Below are positions 9,145 through 18,055 of a stretch of DNA of 64,000 nt, piece by piece. Source of the stretch: Sulfomarinibacter sp963733915 (GTDB lineage: Bacteria > Acidobacteriota > Thermoanaerobaculia > Thermoanaerobaculales > Sulfomarinibacteraceae); NCBI GenBank assembly GCA_963733915.1, contig CAVTEP010000008.1, positions 186,001-250,000 of the forward strand, given 5' to 3'. The first letter of the stretch is position 1, and every line of letters starts with the position of its first letter. The position numbers were made by a program, and so were the translations under genes. Under the pieces are notes generated by a model. It did no database searches. It saw only the letters and a program-made list of their open reading frames with translations, and had not been told where the DNA came from.

Positions 9145-10602
9145 ATGAGACCGTATCGACTGCTATGGATAGGCGTTGCCGCGGCCATGACTGCCGGGTG
9201 CTCGAGTATCCTGCCTCGTGGCCTGACAGCGGAGGCCCCGGTGCCGTCGGCGCCTGAGCGCGCAGTCGAGCTTGCACCGCCGCTTCCGATCCCGCAGTCG
9301 CAGCCTTCGATTCCCGAGGACCTGTTCGTGCCTGGCGCCACCTTCACGCTGGCGGATGTGGTCGCGATCGCGCTGCGCAACAACCCGCTGACCCGGGCGA
9401 GCTATTTCCAGGCGCTGGCGGCGCGGGCCCAGCTCGGGAGCGATCGTGCCGCCTACTACCCGAAGCTCGACTTCAACGCCAGCCTCGCGCACACGAAGCA
9501 GAGCGTGATCGGGGGCCAGTTCGATTTCGAGCAGACAACCTACGGGCCGCAGATGAGCCTTGCCTATCTCGTGTTTGACATCGGCGGGCGCGCAGCCGAC
9601 GCTGAGAGCTCGAGACTCGCGGTACTCGCCTCTGACTGGACCCACAACGCCGTCGTGCAAAATGTGATCCTCGGCGTCCAACAGACCTACGTCGAGTACC
9701 TCAACGCGAGGGCCCAGCTCGTGGCCGCAAGAACGACGGTGAAGCAGGCGCAGACAGCGCTCGACGCGGCCACAGTCCGGAAACAGGCCGGCGTCGCCAC
9801 CATCGCCGATGTCCTGCAGGCACAGACGGCGATGTCGCAAGCACAGCTCAGGGTAGATCGCCTTTCCGGCCAGGTGCTCGCTCTGCGCGGGGCGCTCGCC
9901 ACCGCCATGGGGCTGCCCGCCAACACCCCCTACGACGTGGGCGACCTGCCGCTGGAGCTGCCGACTGATTTCGTGTCCAAGGCGGTCGAGGACCTCATCG
10001 CCCAGGCACGGAGCCAAAGGCCCGATCTCGCGGCCGCACGCCTGGAGGCCGAGCGGGCGGACGTCCACATCAGATCGGTCCGCTCGGAGGGCCTGCCGAC
10101 CCTCGTCGCCGGGGCCGATGCAAACCGCACTTACTACGACCCGTCGACCTACGCAAACTACGGCGACAGCTGGTCCGCGCGTCTGGCGCTCCGGATCCCC
10201 GTCTTCACCGGCTTCGAAACCAAGTACAACGTACAGCAGGCGAAAGACGAGGCGGCAGTCGCCGTTGCTGAGGCCGAGAGCCTCGAGCAGCAGGTGATCC
10301 TGCAGGTGTGGGTCAGCTACTACGGGTTGCAGACCGCAACCCAGCTGGTGAAAACCAGTGGCGACCTCCTGGCCAGCGCCGAGCAGTCCGAGCGGGTGGC
10401 GCTCGCCCGCTATCAGGAGGGCGTTGGAACCGTCATCGACCTGCTCACGGCCCAGTCGGCGCTCGCCGACGCCAGGGCCGAGGAAATCCTGGCGAGGTCG
10501 TCGTGGTTCTTTGCGCTGGCGCAGCTCGCCCACGATACCGGCGTCGCATCGCCGACGCTCAAAGCTGCCGTGTCCGTTACCCAGGAGGAAGCGACGCCAT
10601 GA
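9145..10602 (+). CDS. TolC/NodT-type outer-membrane efflux lipoprotein
   Basis: A 485-residue outer-membrane channel subunit of a tripartite drug efflux pump. The N-terminus MRPYRLLWIGVAAAMTAGC is a lipoprotein signal with Cys19. Two outer-membrane efflux repeats follow, rich in Ala and Gln heptads (LTLADVVAIALRNNP-like start, YLNARAQLVAARTTVKQA, VALARYQEGVGTVIDLL), matching the alpha-helical barrel and tip of TolC. The ATG at 9145 has GGGGAGG (GGAGG at 9134-9138, 6 nt spacing), so the longer upstream reading frame from 8971 was rejected. Its TGA overlaps the ATG of the adaptor gene (ATGATGA-type overlap at 10599), so the first two genes are translationally coupled. Confidence 0.94.
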   Translation: MRPYRLLWIGVAAAMTAGCSSILPRGLTAEAPVPSAPERAVELAPPLPIPQSQPSIPEDLFVPGATFTLADVVAIALRNNPLTRASYFQALAARAQLGSDRAAYYPKLDFNASLAHTKQSVIGGQFDFEQTTYGPQMSLAYLVFDIGGRAADAESSRLAVLASDWTHNAVVQNVILGVQQTYVEYLNARAQLVAARTTVKQAQTALDAATVRKQAGVATIADVLQAQTAMSQAQLRVDRLSGQVLALRGALATAMGLPANTPYDVGDLPLELPTDFVSKAVEDLIAQARSQRPDLAAARLEAERADVHIRSVRSEGLPTLVAGADANRTYYDPSTYANYGDSWSARLALRIPVFTGFETKYNVQQAKDEAAVAVAEAESLEQQVILQVWVSYYGLQTATQLVKTSGDLLASAEQSERVALARYQEGVGTVIDLLTAQSALADARAEEILARSSWFFALAQLAHDTGVASPTLKAAVSVTQEEATP

Positions 10603-11792
10603 TGTACCAACCGAGCGCGGCAAATATGAGCCCCAACGGAACACCCGTGCCGTTGGCCGGCGGCGCACATCGATCCTTGCGGACCATGGTTATTTTTCCG
10701 GCGCTTGTGCTGGCGCTGGTCGTCTCCGGCTGTGGCGGGTCCTCCACTACGCAACGCGGTGCCCAGCCGGTCCCGGTGACGGTGGCCATGGTCGATCAGA
10801 AAACCATGCCCATCACGATCCGCGCAATTGGCAACGTGGAGGCCATCGAAACGGTCGCGATGAAAGCGCGGATCGGCGGCGAGCTGCTGCGGATTCCGTT
10901 TCGCGAGGGAGACACCGTTCGCCGCGGCGACGTGCTCTTCGTGATCGACCCCCGTCCGTACGAATCTGCGTTGGCGCAGGCCAAGGCCATGCTGGCACGA
11001 GACCAGGCGCTCCTCGCCAAGGCGGAGGCGGACATCACGCGTTACGCCGATCTCGTCAAACAGGACTACGTCACCAAGGAACAGTACGACCAGATCAATG
11101 CTGACGCGGCGGCGTTGAAAGCTGCGGTGGCTGCCGACGAAGCCGCCGTCCTGACGGCGCGCCTCAACCTGGACTACTGCACGATCACGGCCCCGGTGAC
11201 CGGTCGCACGGGCAATCTCAACGTCAAGACCGGCAACCTGATCAAGGCCAACGACGACAACGCGATGGTGACGATCAACCAGGTGAGCCCGATTAATGTG
11301 ACATTTGCAGTCCCGGCGCAACAACTGCCCGCGGTCCTCGCCCACCGGAGTGATGGCATTCATGTGTTGGCCGCTCTTCCGGAAGACACCTCTGAACCCG
11401 CCGCCGGGACGATGACCTTCGTGGACAACGCCGTCGACACGGCTACCAGCACCATCCTCCTCAAGGCAACCTTCGCCAACCAGGACGAGCGGCTGTGGCC
11501 GGGCCAGTTTGTCGATATCACCGTGATCCTCGGCGAAGAATCCGACCGGGTCGTGTGCCCCGCGTCGGCGGTGCAGACCGGTCAGCAGGGCCGGCACGTG
11601 TTCGTGGTTCTGGATGACAACACCGTCGAGCTGCGTCCGGTGCGAGTGAACCGGATGGATGAACACGACGCGGTGATCGACGACGGGCTGACCGTCGGCG
11701 AGACCGTGGTCACCGACGGTCAGCTGCGGCTGGTGCCGGGGACGGCAGTCGAGGTCAAGGGCGCCGCGACTACGGACGGCACCGTGTCATGA
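10599..11792 (+). CDS. RND efflux periplasmic adaptor (membrane fusion protein), lipoprotein
   Basis: A 397-residue membrane fusion protein linking the inner-membrane pump to the TolC channel. It has a lipobox VVSGC (Cys45), a barrel-sandwich/lipoyl half (GELLRIPFREGDTVRRGDVLF), a coiled-coil hairpin (AMLARDQALLAKAEADITRY through AALKAAVAADEAAVLTARLN) and the second lipoyl half (TITAPVTGRTGNLNV), then beta-barrel and membrane-proximal domains (LWPGQFVDITVIL). The architecture fits the MdtA/AcrA group. AGGAGG lies 10 nt upstream of the ATG at 10599; a second ATG follows at 10602. The TGA overlaps the start of the pump gene by 4 nt. Confidence 0.95.
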   Translation: MMYQPSAANMSPNGTPVPLAGGAHRSLRTMVIFPALVLALVVSGCGGSSTTQRGAQPVPVTVAMVDQKTMPITIRAIGNVEAIETVAMKARIGGELLRIPFREGDTVRRGDVLFVIDPRPYESALAQAKAMLARDQALLAKAEADITRYADLVKQDYVTKEQYDQINADAAALKAAVAADEAAVLTARLNLDYCTITAPVTGRTGNLNVKTGNLIKANDDNAMVTINQVSPINVTFAVPAQQLPAVLAHRSDGIHVLAALPEDTSEPAAGTMTFVDNAVDTATSTILLKATFANQDERLWPGQFVDITVILGEESDRVVCPASAVQTGQQGRHVFVVLDDNTVELRPVRVNRMDEHDAVIDDGLTVGETVVTDGQLRLVPGTAVEVKGAATTDGTVS

Positions 11793-14700
11793 ACATCTCC
11801 GAGCTGTTCATTCGCCGGCCGGTGATGACGACCCTCGTCATGGGCGCGATCCTTCTCTTCGGGTCGATGGCCTACCGGCTGCTGCCTGTGAGCGATCTGC
11901 CCAACGTGGACTTTCCGACCATCGCGGTGTCGGCCACGTTACCCGGTGCCAACCCGGACACCATGGCGTCCTCGGTGGCGACACCGCTCGAAAAGCAGTT
12001 CTCGACGATCGCCGGCGTCGACTCGATGAGCTCCACGAGTTCGCTCGGCAACACCAACATCACGCTCCAGTTCAACCTCAGCCGCGACCTCGACGCCGCA
12101 GCCCAGGATGTCCAGGCGGCGATCGCCCGCGCCAATCCACAGCTGCCACAGGACATGCCGTCGCCGCCGACCTATCAGAAAGTGAACCCGGCCGACCAGC
12201 CGATCCTCTACATCGCCCTGACCTCGCCGACCCTGCCGCTGTACGAACTCGACGAGTACGGCGAGACCATGATGGCGCAGCGGATCTCAACGGTCCTCGG
12301 AGTGGCCCAGGTTCAGGTCTACGGCTCTCAGAAGTACGCCGTCAGGATCCAGCTCGACCCGACCGCGCTCGCCACCCGCGGCATCGGCATCGACGAGGTG
12401 TCCGGCGCGGTCCAGAGTGCCAACGTCAACCTGCCAAGCGGTATCCTCTACGGACCCGAGACGGCCTACACCCTCGAAACCCGGGGGCAGCTCACCAGCG
12501 CAGAGGCGTACCGCCCGTTGATCGTCGCGTATCGAGACGGCAGGCCGGTGCGGCTCGACGAGCTGGGCGCGGTTTCGGACAGCGTCGAGAACAACAAGAC
12601 GGCCGCCTGGTTCGTCAATCAGCGGGCGGTCATTCTGGCTATCCAGCGCCAACCGGGAACCAACACGGTCGAGGTGGCCAACGCGGTGCGCCGGCTCATC
12701 CCCACCTTCGAGCGGCAGCTGCCGGCCAGCGTGACCCTGGAGGTGTTGTTTGACCGATCGGTTTCGATCCACGAGTCGGTCACCGACGTCAAGCTCACCC
12801 TGCTGGTGACGCTGATCCTGGTGGTCCTTGTCATCTTTATTTTCCTGCGCAACCTCTCGGCCACTGTCATCCCATCGCTGGCAATGCCGATGTCCATCGT
12901 CGGGACCTTCACCGTCATGTTTTTGCTGGACTACTCGCTGGACAATCTTTCACTGATGGCGCTGACGCTGTCCGTGGGCTTTGTCGTGGACGACGCCATT
13001 GTCATGCTCGAGAACATCGTCCGACACATGGAGATGGGCAAAACGCCGTTCGCGGCCGCCCTCGACGGTGCCCGTGAGATCGGATTCACCATCGTGTCGA
13101 TGACCCTGTCGCTGGCCGCGGTCTTTATCCCGATCCTGTTCATGGGCGGCATCGTCGGCCGTCTGTTCCGCGAGTTTTCGGTGACCATCGGCGCGGCGGT
13201 GCTGATCTCGGGATTCATCGCGCTGAGCCTGACGCCGATGCTCTCCAGCCGCTTCATCCGGCCGCCGAAGGACGTCACCCACCATGCCCTCTATAACTTT
13301 TTCGAACGGTTCTTCGGCCGCATGCTGGCCGCCTACGAGGTCGGGCTGAAATGGTCGCTCGGCCACCGTCGAACTATGGTGTTCGTCACGGCCGTGGTGA
13401 CGGTACTGACCGGAGTGTTGTTCGTGGTTGTGCCGAAAGGGTTCATTCCGAACCAGGACACCGGTCAGATCTTCGGTCAGGTGGAGGCCATCGAGGGCAT
13501 CTCATACGACTCGATGGTCGAGCATCAGCAAGCGGTGGCGGCGGTCCTCGAAGCGGATCCAAACATCGAGGCTTTCATGTCGTCGGCCGGAGGCCGCGGC
13601 GGGTTCGGCGCCTCCAACACGGGGTTCTTCTTTGCCCGCCTCAAACCGATCGGTGAGCGCAAGCTCACGTCCGAACAGGTGGTCGAAGAGCTGCGGCCGA
13701 AGCTGGCGCAGATTCCTGGAGTCCGTGTTTACGCCCAGGTACCGCCGTCGATCAGGATCGGCGGCCGTCTGACGCGCGCCCTGTACCAGCTCACACTCAC
13801 CGGCCCCGACACTGAGGAGCTCTACCGCTATACGCCGCAGCTCGAGGCCAAGCTCCGCGACAACCCGATGCTGGTGGACGTTTCGAGCGATTTGCAGCTC
13901 AAAAACCCGCAGATCAACATCGACATCAACCGCGACAAGGCCTCAGCCCTCGGGGTGACAGCGCGCCAGATCGAGAACGCTCTCTACACAGCCTACGGCA
14001 GCCGGCAGATCTCGACCATCTTCGCCCCCAACAACCAGTACCGCGTGATCATGGAGCTGCTCCCGCAGTACCAAACCGATATCCTCGACCTCTCGCTGCT
14101 CTACGTGCGCTCAGCGGGAGGTGGGCTGGTGCCCCTCGATTCCCTGGTGACCATGACCCCCGGTCTCGGCCCGCTGACCGTCAACCACTCGGGCCAGGTA
14201 CCGTCGGTGACGCTGTCCTTCAACCTCGCGCCGGGGGTGTCACTCGGCCCGGCGACCATCGAGGTGGAGCGGCTGGCCAGGGCCACCCTCCCCGCAACCA
14301 TCAATGCCACCTTCCAGGGCGCGGCCCAGGCCTTCCAGTCGTCGATGGGCGGTCTCGGCCTCCTGCTGGTGCTCGCAATTCTGGTGATCTACATGGTGCT
14401 GGGAATTCTCTACGAGAGCTTCATCCACCCCTTCACCATCCTCTCGGCACTGCCGCTGGCCGGCCTCGGGGCGCTCGCCACCCTCCTGATCTTTCACGTC
14501 GACCTCAGCATCTACGCGTTTGTCGGCGTGATCATGCTGGTCGGTCTGGTCAAGAAAAACGGCATCATCATGATCGACTTCGCCCTCGAGGTGCAGCGAG
14601 AGGGCGGCAAGGCGCCCGCCGAGGCCATCTATGAGGCGTGCGTGGTCCGCTTCCGACCGATCATGATGACCACCATGGCCGCCTTCTTCGGCACGCTTCC

Positions 14701-14908
14701 CATCGCGCTCGGTCTTGGCGCCGGTGCGGAAGCCCGCCGTCCGCTCGGCCTTGCGGTGGTGGGCGGGCTCGTGGTGTCGCAGTCGCTGACCCTGTTCATC
14801 ACGCCGGTGATCTATACCTACATGGAGTCGCTGCAGACCAATCTCGGCCGGTGGCTGTGGTTCCTGGGTGGGCGCTCCACGGAGTCTCGCGTCCTCAGTG
14901 GCGACTGA
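11789..14908 (+). CDS. RND multidrug efflux inner-membrane transporter (HAE1, MdtB/MdtC-like)
   Basis: At 1039 residues this is full length for the HAE1 RND family, the proton-driven drug exporter of the inner membrane. It opens with NISELFIRRPVMTTLVMGAI, typical for MdtB/C and MexF relatives. Twelve transmembrane segments appear in the usual 1+5+1+5 layout with two large periplasmic loops. The TM4 proton-relay pair is present (GFVVDDAIVMLENIVRH, two Asp), as is the TM10 Lys region (GLVKKNGIIMIDFA). The ATG overlaps the adaptor stop (ATGA), completing an outer channel, adaptor, pump operon. No regulator is encoded next to it. Its last 14 nt overlap the end of a small gene on the other strand. 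Confidence 0.96.
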   Translation: MNISELFIRRPVMTTLVMGAILLFGSMAYRLLPVSDLPNVDFPTIAVSATLPGANPDTMASSVATPLEKQFSTIAGVDSMSSTSSLGNTNITLQFNLSRDLDAAAQDVQAAIARANPQLPQDMPSPPTYQKVNPADQPILYIALTSPTLPLYELDEYGETMMAQRISTVLGVAQVQVYGSQKYAVRIQLDPTALATRGIGIDEVSGAVQSANVNLPSGILYGPETAYTLETRGQLTSAEAYRPLIVAYRDGRPVRLDELGAVSDSVENNKTAAWFVNQRAVILAIQRQPGTNTVEVANAVRRLIPTFERQLPASVTLEVLFDRSVSIHESVTDVKLTLLVTLILVVLVIFIFLRNLSATVIPSLAMPMSIVGTFTVMFLLDYSLDNLSLMALTLSVGFVVDDAIVMLENIVRHMEMGKTPFAAALDGAREIGFTIVSMTLSLAAVFIPILFMGGIVGRLFREFSVTIGAAVLISGFIALSLTPMLSSRFIRPPKDVTHHALYNFFERFFGRMLAAYEVGLKWSLGHRRTMVFVTAVVTVLTGVLFVVVPKGFIPNQDTGQIFGQVEAIEGISYDSMVEHQQAVAAVLEADPNIEAFMSSAGGRGGFGASNTGFFFARLKPIGERKLTSEQVVEELRPKLAQIPGVRVYAQVPPSIRIGGRLTRALYQLTLTGPDTEELYRYTPQLEAKLRDNPMLVDVSSDLQLKNPQINIDINRDKASALGVTARQIENALYTAYGSRQISTIFAPNNQYRVIMELLPQYQTDILDLSLLYVRSAGGGLVPLDSLVTMTPGLGPLTVNHSGQVPSVTLSFNLAPGVSLGPATIEVERLARATLPATINATFQGAAQAFQSSMGGLGLLLVLAILVIYMVLGILYESFIHPFTILSALPLAGLGALATLLIFHVDLSIYAFVGVIMLVGLVKKNGIIMIDFALEVQREGGKAPAEAIYEACVVRFRPIMMTTMAAFFGTLPIALGLGAGAEARRPLGLAVVGGLVVSQSLTLFITPVIYTYMESLQTNLGRWLWFLGGRSTESRVLSGD

Positions 14909-15104
14909 CGAGAAACGGCGCCGCCAGAAGGGCGAGACCGACGAGGACCAGGGTCAGAATGCCGCTGACCACATACGGATAGATGCACAGGCAGACTCCG
15001 GCGACGAGAAACGCGGCGTTCTGCTGCCTCTTGCCGTACATGAAGTACGCCATGCCACCGACGCCGGTGAAGATGTAGACCATCAGGGTCAGTGCGCTGG
15101 GCAT
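14895..15104 (-). CDS. Small membrane protein, two or three transmembrane helices
   Basis: A 69-residue hydrophobic protein (MPSALTLMVYIFTGVGGMAY, then YGKRQQNAAFLVAGVCLCIY and a last helix ending PFLVSRH). The short positive loop YGKRQQ between two hydrophobic stretches suggests a hairpin or three-helix topology. It resembles a small family often annotated vaguely as amino-acid transport protein, but no function can be assigned from sequence. A GAGA-rich weak ribosome site precedes the ATG. It converges with the RND pump gene, overlapping its end by 14 nt, and lies downstream of the AhpD-like gene on the same strand, 73 nt away. Confidence 0.65.
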   Translation of the reverse strand: MPSALTLMVYIFTGVGGMAYFMYGKRQQNAAFLVAGVCLCIYPYVVSGILTLVLVGLALLAAPFLVSRH

Positions 15105-15177
15105 TTCTCATTCTCTCACCGTTATCGCTTCCGACCGAAATCGAAGCTGTGCGCGAGCGCAACGCGACGGTGTGACC

Positions 15178-15483
15178 TCAGCCTCTTGTGTCCTTGGGTT
15201 CCTCGTTGTCTCCGTTGGTCATGCGATCACGAACCTCGCGAAACTGGGCGCGCACCCGCCCGGCCTGGACCGCCATCACGATCGCCTGCACCGCGCCGAT
15301 CTCCTCATCGGTGATCCCATTTTTCTTGGCCACGCCAAGATAGCTCTCCATTCACGGATAGCAGGCTGCCGACATCGCCGTCGCGAGGTGGATCAACAAG
15401 GTCGTCTTCGGGTCGAGGATCTTGTTGAACCGGGCCGATTTGTAGAACTCTCCAAAGGTCTTATCCTGTTTTTCCGGTAGCAT
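15178..15483 (-). CDS. AhpD/carboxymuconolactone-decarboxylase-like protein, candidate selenoprotein (CxxU)
   Basis: The frame starts at ATG 15483, preceded by GGAGG (CCTCC on the plus strand at 15492-15496, 8 nt spacing). It encodes 101 residues if the in-frame TGA at 15352-15354 is read through. The N-terminal part is MLPEKQDKTFGEFYKSARF and the centre AMSAACYP-(TGA)-MESYLGVAKKN. The C-terminal part continues in the same frame as ITDEEIGAVQAIVMAV and ends at TGA 15178. AhpD-fold proteins use a redox CxxC here; the stop codon sits exactly at the second Cys (C41-Y-P-x44), giving CxxU if decoded as selenocysteine. CxxU AhpD-like selenoproteins are known in bacteria. A stem-loop 12 nt after the TGA fits a bacterial SECIS. 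No sel genes are in the window. The alternatives are a Cys-to-stop mutation or a base-call error. Confidence 0.72.
15325..15339 (-). promoter_or_regulatory. Candidate bacterial SECIS hairpin
   Basis: On the minus strand the sequence CTTGGCGTGGCCAAG forms a perfect 6-bp stem with a GTG loop, extendable to 7 bp by a flanking T-A pair. It starts 12 nt after the in-frame TGA of the AhpD-like gene. If the closing C-G pair opens, the 5-nt loop CGTGG is G-containing and lies about 17 nt from the TGA, within the 16-37 nt usually required by SelB. It is also coding sequence (LGVAK), so chance cannot be excluded. Confidence 0.5.
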
Positions 15484-15623
15484 CGGCGGTCCCTCCGGGT
15501 GTGGTTTCTGAAGATACGCCCGGTGATGGGTCGGGGTTTCTTCGACTCAAGGCGATGCGGGCGATCTCACCGTCGTCGATTCTATCGTCCATGACGGGCT
15601 ATGCTGTCGGTCAAGGAGGCGTC

Positions 15624-16394
15624 ATGAAGAAAATTGACCACTTGCTGAGCCATTTCGGGTATGGGCCCGCAGCCCTGGTCTTGTGTTTCGCGATGATACC
15701 GGCCTCGGTTTCTTGGACCGACGAGACGGCGAAGACGAACGGAGTCCGAACTGTGTACCTGATTCGGCACGGCGAGTACGATCACGCCGATCAGCGGGAC
15801 CCCTATGTCGGGAAGGGCCTGGTGCCGCTCGGCGTCGCGCAATCCAAGATCGTGGCCGCGAGGTTGCGCGGGCTCCCGGTCGAGATCACCTCGCTTCACA
15901 GCAGCACCATGACGCGGGCGCGAGAGACCGCGCTGGTGATCGGCGAGGAGTTCCCCGATCTCGAGGTCCAGACATCGCGGTTGATCAGCGAGTGTACGCC
16001 CCCGACCCGGCGCACGGACATCATGGCTGAAGAAACCAAAGCCGATCTGAAGGCATGCACCAGGCAGCTCGAAGAGGCTTTTTCTCAGTACTTCGCACCG
16101 TCACCGGACGCGGATCGCCACGATGTCCTCGTGTGCCACGGCAACGTGATCCGCTACTTCGTGACCAGGGTCCTCGGAGTGGATACCGAGGCCTGGCTCG
16201 GGATGTCGATCGGCAACTGCAGCCTGACCGTGGTCACGGTCAACGCCGACGGATCGACGAGGTTGCTCTCGTTCAGCGACGTCGGGCACCTGCCGCCGAA
16301 TTTGACGACCCGAACCTCTCCCGGGATACCGATCGACCTCGAGGTGCCGGGGGACACTGGAGAAGTTGGCGGAAACCCGACCAGGATGGAGTGA
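15624..16394 (+). CDS. Histidine phosphatase superfamily (PGAM-like) exported protein
   Basis: A 256-residue branch of the phosphoglycerate-mutase-like phosphatases. The catalytic motif is YLIRHGEYDH (the RHG His is the phospho-acceptor). Downstream are LHSSTMTRARETA, with the second Arg of the phosphate pocket, and VLVCHGNVIRYF with the second catalytic His. The overall spacing and length resemble PGAM5-type protein phosphatases more than metabolic mutases; the substrate is unknown. A hydrophobic segment (ALVLCFAMIPASVSW) suggests export or membrane anchoring. The ATG at 15624 has AAGGAGG 4 nt upstream and was preferred to the longer frame from 15501. It diverges from the AhpD-like gene. Confidence 0.83.
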   Translation: MKKIDHLLSHFGYGPAALVLCFAMIPASVSWTDETAKTNGVRTVYLIRHGEYDHADQRDPYVGKGLVPLGVAQSKIVAARLRGLPVEITSLHSSTMTRARETALVIGEEFPDLEVQTSRLISECTPPTRRTDIMAEETKADLKACTRQLEEAFSQYFAPSPDADRHDVLVCHGNVIRYFVTRVLGVDTEAWLGMSIGNCSLTVVTVNADGSTRLLSFSDVGHLPPNLTTRTSPGIPIDLEVPGDTGEVGGNPTRME

Positions 16395-16435
16395 GCAGCA
16401 GCTCATCGTAGGGCCGCCCAACCGGAGAGACGTCG

Positions 16436-16560
16436 CAATTACAAAGGCACGAAGACACAAAGGACGACACGAAGACACAAAGAACGACACGAAGAAGATG
16501 ATCTTTGTGAAATCCTTCGTGGCTTCGTGGCTTCGTGGCTTCGTGGTTGTGGTTCCCACG
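16436..16560. repeat. Dispersed imperfect inverted repeat (CACGAAG/CACAAAG family), copy A
   Basis: The left arm is built of short units CACGAAGACACAAAG repeated with variation; the right arm is TTCGTGGCTTCGTGGCTTCGTGG. The two arms are complementary around a centre AAGAAGATGATCTTTGTG. The composition is much more A-rich than the flanking genes. A related element in opposite orientation lies at 61017-61101. It sits in the 254-nt gap between the histidine phosphatase and the secreted propeller gene and has no credible coding frame. Confidence 0.75.
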
Positions 16561-16648
16561 AATCGGTGGAGGCGGACGCCACCCCTGGCTGTTGATGATC
16601 TGTCGCAAGGCGATTTCGAGATATGCGGAATTGCTCCAGAACGCGAGG

Positions 16649-17830
16649 TCATTCGAGCAGCCGACCATCGGCGTCGACGATCGCAAAGAGGAGGTCCAGC
16701 TCACCGGCGCTGCCCTTGGTGGTGTGACCCGTGATCGCACACCCACCGTCCGCGGTCCCGGTCACGCCGTAACCCAGGCTTTGGCCCTCGGCGGTCGCCG
16801 CGATACCGGTCGTCCACAGCACTTGTCCTGCATCATCGACCTTGACCACGAGGGCGGTGCCGGTCGGCGGGCTGCCGGCGACCTCAAAGCCCGTGAGACA
16901 CAGTCCGCCGTCCGCGGCCTGGGCCCCGGTCAAGGTCCGGTTGTGTCCGTCCAGCTCGAGCACCCGGCTCCACTCGATCGTCCCGTCGTCCGCGAATTTC
17001 AAGAGCATCGGGTCGTCAGGGCTGGCCGCGAGGCTGGTGGTGTAGCCGGTGACGTAGTACGAGCCGTCGTTGCCGGCCGCAACCGAGTGGGCGACGTCCG
17101 AGACTTCGCCGCCGTGGGTCTTCGACCACAGGAGGCGCCCCTCGCGATTGGTCTTCAACACCCAGGCATCGCGGTCGCCGGCCCCGGTGCTGTAGGTCTG
17201 ACCGGCGATGACGAGACCGCCATCACGGGCCGCGACGACCGAGAAGCACCGGTCGTCTTTTTCGCCGCCATAGGTGTGGGACCAGATCTCCCGGCCCTGA
17301 ACGTCGGTCTTGATGAGATAGCAATCGCGCTCTCCGGACCCGGAGCTGGCGGTTTCCCCGGCCAGAACATAGCCCCCGTCCGCGGTCGTAGCCACGGCCC
17401 AGCAGCGGTCGTCCATTGCTCCGCCGTAGGTCTTTGACCAGGTGGGGGAGCCCTGAGGATCGGTTGCAATGAGGGTACAGTCAAAACCGCCGGCCCCCTC
17501 ACTGTTCGTAAAGCCGCCGACGATCAGGCCCCCGCCGGCAGTTTCGAGCACCGCCCACCCGTCGTCGTCGCCGGGGCCGCCAAGGGTCCTCTCCCACAGC
17601 ACATTTTTCCCGGAGTCGAAGCGAACGAGGTAGATGTCCTCTCCACCGGCCCCTGTGCTTTGGGTCACGCCGACGACGACGAATCCTCCGTCGGCCGTCT
17701 GCGCAACCCCGACACCTCGATCGGCCTCGCTACCGCCAACGACGATCTCGGCGGATACGGCGAGCGCCGCGGCGCCTACGAACGTCAAACACACGAGCGA
17801 TACCACGCCGCTGTGACTGAATGCCGTCAT
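16649..17830 (-). CDS. Secreted beta-propeller repeat protein
   Basis: A 393-residue exported protein with a signal peptide (SLVCLTFVGAAALAVSA) and about six repeats of roughly 50 residues. The repeat pattern is W-x-x-T-Y-G-G-x-x-x-D then D-G-G-Y-x-x-A-G-x-T-x-S-x-G-x-G-x-x-D, for example WSKTYGGAMDDRCWAVATT and WSHTYGGEKDDRCFSVVAA. This pattern is common in extracellular propellers of Bacteroidota and Acidobacteriota; no catalytic motif is visible. It may bind a surface or ligand. The start at 17830 has a GAGGAG site 4 nt upstream and precedes MTAFSHSG; the 17 codons upstream in frame were excluded. No sorting tail is visible at the C-terminus. Confidence 0.82.
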   Translation of the reverse strand: MTAFSHSGVVSLVCLTFVGAAALAVSAEIVVGGSEADRGVGVAQTADGGFVVVGVTQSTGAGGEDIYLVRFDSGKNVLWERTLGGPGDDDGWAVLETAGGGLIVGGFTNSEGAGGFDCTLIATDPQGSPTWSKTYGGAMDDRCWAVATTADGGYVLAGETASSGSGERDCYLIKTDVQGREIWSHTYGGEKDDRCFSVVAARDGGLVIAGQTYSTGAGDRDAWVLKTNREGRLLWSKTHGGEVSDVAHSVAAGNDGSYYVTGYTTSLAASPDDPMLLKFADDGTIEWSRVLELDGHNRTLTGAQAADGGLCLTGFEVAGSPPTGTALVVKVDDAGQVLWTTGIAATAEGQSLGYGVTGTADGGCAITGHTTKGSAGELDLLFAIVDADGRLLE

Positions 17831-18055
17831 GTTTCTCCTCACAGAACGATTTTCGCCCAACGCCGGGACGGACACCGCCACCCTGATGGTCGGTCTGGAA
17901 CTTCACACCCTGATACGAAAAACGAGTCGATAGGTTCAAAAGGGAGCTTGCTCGAGCATTACTCTCCCGCAGTGTGATCCCCGCCACCTGTCGGGGTGGC
18001 GCCGGATGCCACAATGGAGACGGCGAACCTGCTGGCGCAAGGAAGGAAGCATAGC

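Noticed and set aside
9163..10668. A 501-residue frame antisense to the TolC gene, and a 417-residue one antisense to the adaptor (10413-11666)
   Set aside because: Both oppose clear efflux genes with full domain signatures and have no ribosome site or recognisable motif.
16436..16520. Short CACGAAGACACAAAG units as a possible CRISPR array
   Set aside because: Units are irregular, spacers are absent, and the region forms one large inverted repeat; no cas gene is nearby.
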